Below, piece by piece: positions 56,367-64,000 of a stretch of DNA of 64,000 nucleotides. Both the position numbers and the translations under genes were made by a program. Source of the stretch: Sabethes cyaneus. Its lineage: Eukaryota; Arthropoda; Insecta; Diptera; Culicidae. Numbering within the stretch: position 1 is the stretch's first letter; the number at the start of each line of letters is the position of its first letter. The stretch is taken from contig NC_071354.1 in NCBI RefSeq assembly GCF_943734655.1, positions 77,847,838 to 77,911,837 of the forward strand, in the 5' to 3' direction. Below the pieces are notes generated by a model. It made no database searches and was not told where the DNA came from. It saw nothing but the letters and a program-made list of their open reading frames with translations.

Positions 56367-57612
56367 CGGGCCCAGTATGGAACCTTGCGGAAACCCTGCG
56401 GTGATTGGAACGCACTTCTGACCCTACTCCGTGTTGTAGCATAGCACACGATTCTAGAAATAACTTTCCAGAATCCTGTACAGCGACACCGGCACTTGGA
56501 TGTTCCGAAGCGAGTTGGCTATGGAGTTCCAGCTAGCGCTATTAAACGCATTCCTAACGTCGAGCGTGACAATTGCGCAACAGTGGATACTTGTCCTCTT
56601 GCGCTGGATTGCCACCTCGGCTGTCTTAGTGACCGATAAGATGGCATCCACCGTAGATTTGTCTTTTCGGAAGCCGAATTGGTTCCTTGATAGACCGTTT
56701 GTACCCTAAGTGTACTGAACGAGTCTGTTAAAGATAACCCTCTCCAGCACCTTGCCGGCAGTATCGAATAGACAGATCGGCCTATATGACGAGGGGTTAC
56801 CCGGAGGTTTTCCCGGCTTCGGCAACAGGACCAGGTTCTGTCGCTTCCATCTGTCCGGGAAGTGGCCAGCTTCCAGGCATCTACTCATTACTGCCCCGAA
56901 TAATTCGGGAGCCTCTAGAATAGCCGCTGTCACGGCCATATTCGGGATTCTGTCTGGCCCCGGTGCCTTACTCACCTTTAGGGATTTAGCGTCACTTCCT
57001 CCCCGACCTCTAAACGGCCTCGCCCACGTTACTTTAGATGTTCGGCTGGGAGGCCGACCATCCTACGCTATGGTCTGAGATACTGGAACGTCGTCCGTGG
57101 GGCGACTCAGCGGCCTGGGACCAGGGCCTTGGCTCGTGGCGTGGAAAGAAACCCTCGATGATCCGCACCAGCATCGCTGGCGATTTCTCTACGGTCACCA
57201 TCACGCCCTTGGTCTTTGCCATTACGACCCTGTAGGCATCACCCAACGGGTTCGCATTGGCACTAGCACATAACCTTTCAAAGCAGGCTCGTTTACTAGC
57301 TTTTATCCCACTCTTAAGCGCTGCGCGTGCAGCAACAAGTGCTACTCGACATTCAGCCCTGCCTTCGTCCGAACGAGCTCTTTGCATAATTCTCCTCGCA
57401 CGAAAGCACGCTCCGCGGAGTTCCACGATTTCATCTGTCCACCAGTAAACCGGTGACCTCCCATACCTAGGTCGACCTTTCCTAGGCATGGTAGCGTCAC
57501 ACACTCGCGACAGTACCTCAACCAAATGATCAGCGTTCGGATCGGGAATACCGCGATCACCGCATTACCTTCGAATCGCTTCCACAAATACTTCGGGATA
57601 GAAGTATGATGT
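56211..57612 (-). pseudogene. R1-type LINE remnant: linker and reverse transcriptase up to the chimeric junction
   Basis: Reading on -: YPEVFVEAIRR (about 57605), SRVCDATMPRKGRPRYGRSPVYWW and the linker (57525-57034), then SKAPGPDRIPN, WKRQNLVLLPKPGKPPG and YRPICLFDTAGKVLERV (56975-56706). VTLDVRNAFNSASWNS (first catalytic aspartate, 56651-56454) and the GFADD box follow (56300). Four frames are needed. It is a sister of the 1-2900 copy, is 5'-truncated near 57612, and is cut off after EDWMR-type text at 56211, where CR1 begins. Confidence 0.87.
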
Positions 57613-57639
57613 GTTCCATCCACGGGTGGTTGGAGTGTC

Positions 57640-58068
57640 TGTCTGATGTGACAAGAAGAGCGGGTATAGGCACGAGTGGCACGATATTCATGAAGTCCGT
57701 CCAGCTTCTTGGTTTCGCTGACGACGTTGACATCATTACACGTACCTTTGAGAGGATCGCGGAAAAGTACATCGGACTGAAAGCTGAAGCCAAACGGATT
57801 GGACTTGTCACTAATGTATCGAAAACAAAATACATGAAAGCAAGAGGTTCTAGAGAAGTAAATGCTGACCTCCCTCCCCGGATTCATTTAGACGGTGATG
57901 AAATCGAGGTGGTAGAAGAGTTCGTGTATCTGGGCTCACTGGTTACCACAGACAACGACACCAGCAGAGAGATACAAAGACGCATTATGGTAGGAAATCG
58001 TGCCTACTTTCGCCACCGCACAATCTACAAGATGCTGATTAGACCGGCAGTCCTTTACGGCCATGAAC
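57640..58068 (+). pseudogene. RTE-type reverse transcriptase, palm-thumb part
   Basis: One clean + frame carries RRAGIGTSGTIFMKSVQLL, the catalytic GFADDVDIITRT, LKAEAKRIGLVTNVSKTKYM, DEIEVVEEFVYLGSLVTTDNDTSREIQRRIM and LIRPAVLYGHE. A small deletion after RAYF removes the GL-KQLKSR region. The frame 57606-58118 extends by chance into flanking DNA on both sides. Dead because 5'-truncated and interrupted. Confidence 0.87.
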
Positions 58069-58675
58069 CATGCCCAGCTAGCACCAACTCGTATATCAAT
58101 GTACGAAAATTATTGTAAGTATCTCCTAACAAACTCGAAATCGTAACTAAAGCTGGATAAAGTGGGACCAAGTTGATTTTCTATCGTAAAGCAAAGTAAA
58201 GCCTAGGTGCTACATTCCGTTATCGAAACTTGACCTTCTGTTTTTATACGACAGAATTCGCAGCCAGCTGTTAGAGTGCAGAACAATTGCAGGACCAGTT
58301 ACTACGACCCTATTGACTCTAACAGCCTCTCCCAGTAGGGATTCGAACATATGACCACTGGCTTATTAGGTCAGCATCATACCTCGAGACCTGGGCGGCT
58401 ATTTTCTATCGTATATAATGATAACAACTGACATACATACCACTTGCAGCACAAAATCGTATAGTGGCACGGAGCGGCTCGCGCTTAATCGGATATTATC
58501 GTATATAAATACCTATATAGTCGTAAAGCTCAAAATTATTCGTAATCACGTATATCGCCAACAAAATAGTACGGATATGCCAATTTTGCACATCAAATAC
58601 GATTTATTAGCATGTATACCTGTACGTAATTCAGATTTTTACCTTTTTTATACATATGAAAATGCTAGTTGGGAG
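58069..58675 (+). mobile_element. MITE-like insertion with CCCARCTAGCA inverted ends, containing a SINE
   Basis: The insert begins CCCAGCTAGCACCAACTCGT and ends with the inverse of CCCAACTAGCATTTTCATAT. It splits an RTE reverse transcriptase between HE and EDSARGG. The right half is shared with 24023-24275 on -. A SINE with its own 13-bp target duplication sits inside, so three layers of insertion can be ordered: RTE, then MITE, then SINE. No clear duplication flanks the MITE. Confidence 0.75.
58189..58400 (-). mobile_element. Feilai-like SINE with 13-bp target-site duplication
   Basis: On - it has a tRNA-like head with TATGTTCGAATCCCTACTGG, a body with GAGGCTGTTAGAGTCAATAG and a GGCTTTACTTTGCTTT tail. 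ATTTTCTATCGTA flanks it exactly (58176-58188 and 58401-58413), giving precise boundaries and a length of 212 bp. The orientation agrees with the 29.7-kb copy. Confidence 0.92.
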
Positions 58676-59085
58676 GACTCTGCTCGTGGAGGACCAACGT
58701 TTTCGAACGGAAGGTGTTGCGCACCATCTACGGCGGAGTGCAGATATAAGACGGAACGTGGAGGAGGCGAACGAACCATGAATTGCATCAGCTGCTTAGG
58801 GAACCACCCATCGCTCGCACCGCAAAAATAGGTCGCCTGCGATGGGCTGGGCACGTGTCGTGAGGATGTCGTACGACAGCCCGGTTAAAAAAGTTCTCAA
58901 TAATGAGCCGACTGGAACGAGACGGCGGGGCGCGCAGCGAGCAAGATGGATCGATCAAGTGGAAGGCGACCTGCGGACCCTACGCAGATTACGTGGCTGG
59001 CGAATTGCGGCCATGGACCGAGTGGAATGGAGACGTCTTCATCGTACAGCAGAGGAAACTACGGCCTGGAGCTGATTAAGTAAGT
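58676..59085 (+). pseudogene. RTE-type LINE C-terminal domain, degenerate
   Basis: Shifted frames read EDSARGG-TFERKVLRTIYGGVQ, then RLRWAGHVSRM-YDSPVKKVLNNEPTGTRRRGAQRARWIDQVEGDLRTLRRLRGW. The latter matches the frame 58842-59075. It is the continuation of 57640-58068 past the MITE. Confidence 0.83.
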
Positions 59086-59399
59086 AATTATAAGTACGGA
59101 AAAGAGCAGAAAGGATCTGTTTCTGTGGCAAAAAATTCGATATTTTTGTGACGGGTAAGACCATGAATGCGTAAGTATCACAAGGGAGTTTCTCATCTAA
59201 CGTATTGTACCTTTCAGTAATCCTCATGATGTTGCAGCTCCGCTTTGGTTAGATCAAATCAGCTGCTATTAAACCATGGACGTGCTGCAATCAATGGTAC
59301 AACGACAATGGGGTCCGGTCCTAAGAACTGAATCTCCCAGATTGCCTTCAGTTACGTCCAATAGAATATTGAACGATACTGAAGCAGAAGAAGCACCCG
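59086..59399. other. Spacer between two RTE-type LINEs
   Basis: No gene or repeat end is seen. Confidence 0.4.
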
Positions 59400-60380
59400 A
59401 AAGCTCATCAAACTGATTAAATCTACGATGGATGGTACACAGTGCTGTGTTCGGGTTTCGGGTGGATTGTCAAGTTCGTTCGTATCACACAGAGGGCTTC
59501 GTCAAGGTGATGGTCTTTCATGCCTGCTGTTCAACATAGCACTACAAGGTGTTATGAACCGAGCGGATAACAACACGCAGGGCACGATATTCAACAAATC
59601 TAGTCAATTCGTCTGCTTTGCCGATGACATGGATATTATCGGCAGAATATCTGTGGCGGTGACTGAACAGTACACCAGACTAAAGCGCGAAGCAGAAAAG
59701 ATTGGGTTAAAGGTAAATACGTCTAAAACAAAGTACATGCTGGTCAGCGGAACCGAGGCCGAACGACACCGCTTGGGCAGTAGTATATTGATCGACGGCG
59801 ATGAGTTTGAGGTAGTCGATGAATTTGTCTACCTTGGCTCACTGGTAACGGCGGACAATGATACTAGCCGTGAGATTCGGAGGCGTATTATCAGCGGAAG
59901 TCGTGCTTACTATGGGCTCCACAAGCAATTGCGGTCGAGCAGACTAAGTGCCCGTACAAAGTGCACCCTGTACAAAACGCTTATTAGACCGGTTGTTCTC
60001 TACGGCATGAAACATGGACAATGCTTGAGGAGGACCTGCGAGTGCTCGGAGTTTTCGAACGACGAGTGCTAAGAACGATCTTCGGCGGCGTACAGGAGAA
60101 CGGAGTATGGAGGTGGAGGATGAACCATGAACTCGCACAGCGCTATGGCGAACCCAGTATCCAGAAGGTGGCCAAAGCTGGACGGATACGATGGGCAGGG
60201 CATGTCGCAAGAATGCCGGACAACTACCCTGAAAAGATGGTGTTCGCCTCAAATCCGGTAGGAACAAGACGACCAGTACCGCAGCGAGCAAGATGGTTAG
60301 ACCAGGTGGAGCGAGATCTGGCGGAGAGTACTCGGTGTCCGAGGAATTGGAGAGCAGTAGCCCTCAACCGAGTTACATAA
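59400..60380 (+). pseudogene. RTE-type reverse transcriptase, 5'-truncated with one frameshift
   Basis: The first frame (59428-60072) has the GLRQGDGLSCLLFN block and ALQGVMNRADNN, the catalytic CFADDMDIIGRI, LKVNTSKTKYML, EFVYLGSLVTADNDTSREIRRRI and LIRPVVLYG. Near 60005-60020 a single shift moves to the frame 60021-60380. That frame carries LEEDLRVLGVFERRVLRTIFGGVQ, GRIRWAGHVARMPDNYPEK and RARWLDQVERDL. Both catalytic aspartates of the FADD box are present. The endonuclease and first palm motif are lost by truncation. Confidence 0.9.
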
Positions 60381-60440
60381 GGAAACTTTGTTCAACAGGC
60401 TTTGTCTTGAGACGGCAAGCCGCCTAAGTAAGTAAGTAAG
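59400..60440 (+). mobile_element. RTE-type LINE, 5'-truncated
   Basis: The copy starts inside the reverse transcriptase (KLIKSTMDGTQCCVRV) and ends with a (TAAG)n tail at 60425-60440. It lies in the same orientation just downstream of another copy of the same family. Its coding region is broken only once, so it is younger than the copies at 40.6, 54.1 and 57.6 kb. Confidence 0.87.
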
Positions 60441-60765
60441 AATCAGAAGATGAAGAACGCGGATTCGAGCCGACTGATAAGCGTTATCAACACAAACAAG
60501 TGAGAATCTCGTCAAAAAACGACGAGTGATGAGTTTCAGTTTTTTTAATGGAATATAAAGTTATTTTCTTTGTTTCATCCTTAGAAAGTTGTTGAGTTCG
60601 GAAGCATGGCTGAAAATATGTAGGTATTCGAAAGTGTCCCGTTTCTAAGTGATTTAAGTTTTAGTCATTCTAAATCAGGGATCTGGTATGACTACGAAGA
60701 AATAATGTTTCAAATGCCACTGAAGTGACACCGATTCACTTCAAAATTGACTCCCATTAGCACTA

Positions 60766-61079
60766 CCTAGGTAATCAATAAGCAATAAATCAATCGTTGA
60801 TTGGTGATTCTGGCTTTTTATACTGCACGCTGCTGTATGTCAGCAACCGCATAGCTGCTGTAAATTGGTATTTACAATTCTATTCAAATTTTTCTGGTTG
60901 GTAATCAGTTGCCAATAAGTATTGTCAGCACTATAAAAGGGTTAACAGTAAAGAAACCGCATATTTTGCCGAAACAGTTTTTCAGTGGCATTTAATGTGA
61001 CTGAAAAGCTTATTGGATTGCATTTGAATTGTATTGAATGACGTAAATGAATAGTTAAATGAGGTTCAATTCATCTGGG
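60766..61079. mobile_element. TA-flanked MITE, 314 bp, diverged second copy
   Basis: The left end CCTAGGTAATCAATAAGCA corresponds to CCCAGGTAACCAATAAGCA of the 48-kb copy. The right end (CTGGGTA at 61075) is decayed. TA lies on both sides (60764-60765 and 61080-61081). The interior aligns along its length with 48454-48764. Confidence 0.82.
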
Positions 61080-61220
61080 TAATCAATTATTTCGTTCAAT
61101 TGAATTTGTTCATCATACGTCCAGTAGCTTGTTACACAGTGTTCTTGATTGGACATGAATTAAAACCGATTGATAATTTACCTTCTTCAGCTGCAAATTG
61201 CTGTCATTTAAAATCCTCAC

Positions 61221-61265
61221 CAGCTTTGTTTAGGTAGGAAAGAAATTCAGCTTTGTTTAGGTAGG
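61221..61265 (+). repeat. Short tandem duplication, 27-bp period
   Basis: CAGCTTTGTTTAGGTAGG occurs at 61221-61238 and 61248-61265, separated by AAAGAAATT. Confidence 0.85.
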
Positions 61266-61279
61266 TATTTATTACGTCG

Positions 61280-62700
61280 ATGTCGGGTGTCGGGGCTTAG
61301 CCATAGCGGTCCAAGATACAAGCTCTAGTAATCGTATAACAGTAGACATAATTTGTCATCATATCCATTCTATGGAATATTTTGACATTCAATATGACAT
61401 ATTATTGCATTAAAGTGCTTGTTAGAATCACTAGATAGTTCGATGAAAATTTTTAATGTATTTTAGAAATGTCTGGTTTGAAAATAATTAAGATGTCATC
61501 TATCTATATGTGATATACCAGCCAAATTGCTGCAGTCGGTGTAAACAATCAGAAGCTCAAATATGGGAACAAACAGTTCTACTTACCGAAACACCAAACA
61601 TAACAAAGGTCAGCAAATCAATTCTCGAACAAATCAAATCAAATGGTTAGTACAGAAAACATCAAGCACATAACAAAAATCACATGAATTAGTAACGAAA
61701 AAATAAAATATAATCTATCAAGCACCAAGCAAAATCACAATCAATCAAATCAAATCGTTCAATAGAAAAAAATATATTTTATCAACATTTATTATGAAAA
61801 TTCTTTTTTCTCTGTTTTTAAAATTCACTAAATTATAAAAAAAAACATCAGAATCTACATCGAATTCGTGCGTTTGCTACAACACACAAAAGTACATTTT
61901 TTGCATGTTTTTGAGTATACTGACTTTGTGTTCTCCACTATTGGTTCTACATTAGTTAAAGTTAAAATAAGTTAATCTGTCTTCAACTAACACTAGGCGT
62001 GTGCATTTTGTTACGTTTGCCACAAATTGTGAGTGAGTTTATTTTATTTATTTATTTATTTATTTATTTATTCATTTATTTATCTATTCAACTAATTCTG
62101 ACCTAGGGACTAACGATCGTACTGTTTTGCTACACTAAGCTAGTAAGTAATTCGAATGATTCGCGTTGAAATATTGCGCAAACACAATAAAACGACGACG
62201 GAGGAAAGAAAAAACTGAAAAAATACTGAATTTTACTGGAATGTTTGTTAATAAATTAAACATAACTAAAATCAACAACCACTAGACATTTGATACTCGC
62301 GTTTAAACCGGGGGTTTGTATCGTATAAAATCTTACTGTCTAATACGGCACTCACGCATTCACGCATCTTATTGAGAAACAACATGAGGAAACAAGAAAA
62401 TGGCTGCTTTTCTTTTACAATAGCAGTATTTCATGCACCATTCTTTGATTTTTATGTATTGTTCTTAATTGTTGATGATTTACCTACCGCTAAAAGAAAA
62501 ACAATTTTACATTTGTCTAGCCTAACTACACAAACTTTAGATGGAAATCTTCGATTACATTTATATAGCACGTGTATATGGGACTCAGTTGTACAAATTT
62601 TTTCTTATTGTATATATGTATAACAGGAAAAAGGGTCAGCTGACTATTGTTGTGGAAAAGTTAACTGTTTTGTGTTGCAACTAATAAATATAACGTTTTG
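61280..62700. other. AT-rich DNA, no gene seen
   Basis: It contains a (TTTA)n microsatellite at about 62040-62092 and several AAATCAAATC repeats near 61620-61760. The 83-codon + frame 62372-62623 is not recognised. Confidence 0.4.
62040..62092. repeat. (TTTA)n microsatellite
   Basis: About 13 TTTA units occur with one CATT interruption. Confidence 0.93.
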
Positions 62701-63600
62701 TGATTGCACGGAAAAGCGCTAACAGAGTCAAACAGCCCAAGTTGCATATCAAATTCACACGATAGCTCAGCTTCAAGAAACGACGATACACTTTGCGCAA
62801 GGAGCGACAAACAAAAACACACGAAAACTAAAATACAACAACATCAAACTACTGATACCGACGCACATGCTCATCTGGTGTCTCGGGGCTAATTGCTCAT
62901 TATCGGCGCAGTCGCACGGGCCACGGACGACGGAGGCCCAGGGCCAGGGCACAGCACAAGGAGCCGGGCGGTCGGTACCTACTTTGTTGCAACCATTCGC
63001 CTAGCTTCGCGCACGTCACTACTCGTCGTCGGGGTCTCGGACCATGCTTCGGATGGCCAACTTTCGTCACTTCGCGTGTCGGCCGCGGTCTGACCGAGAG
63101 GACAGGAACACCCATTAGGTTTTGGGGACGAGAAGAGAAAAATGCTTTGCACACATGCTTACCAGCGTAAAGCTTCATCATCATCGGTGTGACTTTAATA
63201 TAATTACTACCAATTAGCGGTTCCTCGCCAGATAAACGAGACGACGACGACGACGACGATGAGGATGAGGATGCAGATGATTACCCGCGCTCCATCGTTT
63301 GACACTTCTCGGAAATCGATATTTTTCTGTTTTGGGGAGGCGTTCAACCGGAACCGCATTCGAGCTGTTCTTCTTGACCACAGTAGACTAAACCTGAGCG
63401 AGAGGTAGGGGACAAGTGGCGAAGTCGCGGGAGTGCGAATTATTACCGCTGCGCTAGGGCTTCGCGCAGATGGATTCGGCCAAGCGGAGAACGCCGGAGT
63501 AATTAAAACCTGACGGTAGGTGAAAAATCATCGACCATCCCCAGGTGCAGAAATTTACGGGTCGATATTAACCATTATTGTTCGAATCTCAGGGAATGGC
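62700..63600. other. GC-richer block; no supported gene
   Basis: Similar in character to the other GC-richer islands. It contains (ACG)n at 63239-63261 followed by GATGAGGATGAGGATG. The - frame 62900-63184 (94 codons, Arg/Pro-rich) is unrecognised. Confidence 0.35.
63239..63275. repeat. (ACG)n / (GATGAG)n trinucleotide-type microsatellite
   Basis: GACGACGACGACGACGACGA is followed by TGAGGATGAGGATG. On + this would encode acidic repeats, but no frame around it is credible. Confidence 0.9.
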
Positions 63601-64000
63601 CCTGCCTATACGGATGAAGTGGTTTTGGAGGCAGTTGGTTCACGGTGGCGTAGATCAGAGCGGAGAGATTTCGACATTTTTTAAAGATTGTTAAACTACG
63701 TATGGGTGTGAATATGTATAGAGAGATTCGGGACAAAATTATGCATAGGTGTGCAATGTAAGTGTTTAGTTTCAGTCCACCAGTCAGTGTAGGGGTTGAC
63801 AAAGCACTTCCCAGTGAGTGCTTCAATTAAATACTTGTACTGATAGATATATTTAAATCCTTTAAGTTTATATTGCTCGAGAGGTATATTGCTCAAGTGG
63901 ATATTTCTGATCTGTCAGTTGACTCTGCTTACTTCCCTGTTTTATTATATACATACGAGTATTATACATACTCGCATTTTTGTAACAGCCGCAGGGAAAA

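Larger units (their letters stand above)
57640..59085 (+). mobile_element. RTE-type LINE, 5'-truncated, split by a MITE carrying a SINE
   Basis: The reverse transcriptase half (57640-58068) and the C-terminal part (58676-59085) belong together; between them lies a 607-bp insertion. The 3' end is GATTAAGTAAGTAA, the short TAAG tail shared with the next copy. Its left boundary abuts the R1 remnant in the opposite orientation. Confidence 0.82.

Noticed and set aside
54115..57960. The two RTE pieces on either side of the R1-CR1 chimera as one RTE split by it
   Set aside because: They cover overlapping parts of the reverse transcriptase and are strongly diverged, so they are separate copies.
29742..58400. 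tRNA genes at the TTCGAATC B-box sites
   Set aside because: The tRNA-like heads lack a closing acceptor stem and continue into SINE bodies with TTTGCTTTGC tails.

Overview
The window looks like repeat-rich intergenic or intronic DNA from a dipteran, most likely a culicine (Aedes-type) mosquito. The evidence is the transposon set: mariner-family transposases with a D37E catalytic spacing, Feilai-like tRNA-derived SINEs, and LINEs of the R1, CR1/Jockey, RTE and LOA types. There are also many short hAT- and TA-flanked MITEs and long low-complexity arrays. The organism is an inference; no host gene is recognisable to name it. I found no convincing host protein-coding exon, tRNA gene, rRNA gene or CRISPR array. 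Nearly every long reading frame is a LINE or transposase remnant or a translation of a microsatellite.

Layout. 1-2900: a broken R1-type LINE on + split by a 407-bp hAT MITE. 3.5-4.0 kb: a TA-flanked foldback MITE. 4.2-6.7 kb: GC-richer single-copy-looking DNA. 7.7-8.7 kb: a mariner with perfect 32-bp ends. 9.0-9.3 kb: an inverted pair of tRNA-like arms. 9.6-12.4 kb: a nearly intact CR1/Jockey-type LINE on -, with a 107-nt near-perfect hairpin just beyond it. 13.0-15.8 kb: low-complexity DNA (inverted 15-17 bp minisatellites, a 1.4-kb CTGT/CCCGT array, an AAAAGTC-rich tract). 16.0-19.1 kb: GC-richer DNA. 19.2-24.6 kb: a cluster of MITEs and a 2.3-kb mariner holding a six-unit tandem array. 24.7-26.7 kb: GC-richer DNA. 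27.0-31.2 kb: an R1 relic, a degenerate G-rich array, a SINE and a CTCGACT minisatellite. 31.2-35.4 kb: AT-rich DNA with an inverted GTYGGGCCAY motif set, a SINE and a CR1 relic. 35.4-38.1 kb: GC-richer DNA. 38.7-39.7 kb: a dead mariner on -. 40.6-48.3 kb: RTE LINEs, a hAT MITE and a LOA-type LINE. 48.4-53.9 kb: a MITE, GC-richer DNA and a duplicated ~280-bp repeat. 54.0-60.5 kb: a dense nest of RTE, CR1, R1, MITE and SINE copies. 60.7-64.0 kb: a MITE, AT-rich DNA and a final GC-richer block.

The genes do not form a pathway; the history is one of repeated and nested insertion. Three junctions stand out. The 5'-truncated LOA LINE (45336-47128) is flanked by a 305-bp direct repeat with 4 mismatches, which reads as an exceptionally long target-site duplication. 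One continuous 174-codon frame on - (55842-56366) starts as R1 reverse transcriptase and ends as CR1 reverse transcriptase, as expected of template switching during target-primed reverse transcription. Several hAT MITEs have exact 8-bp target duplications, including one in the conserved G-P motif of an R1 reverse transcriptase.
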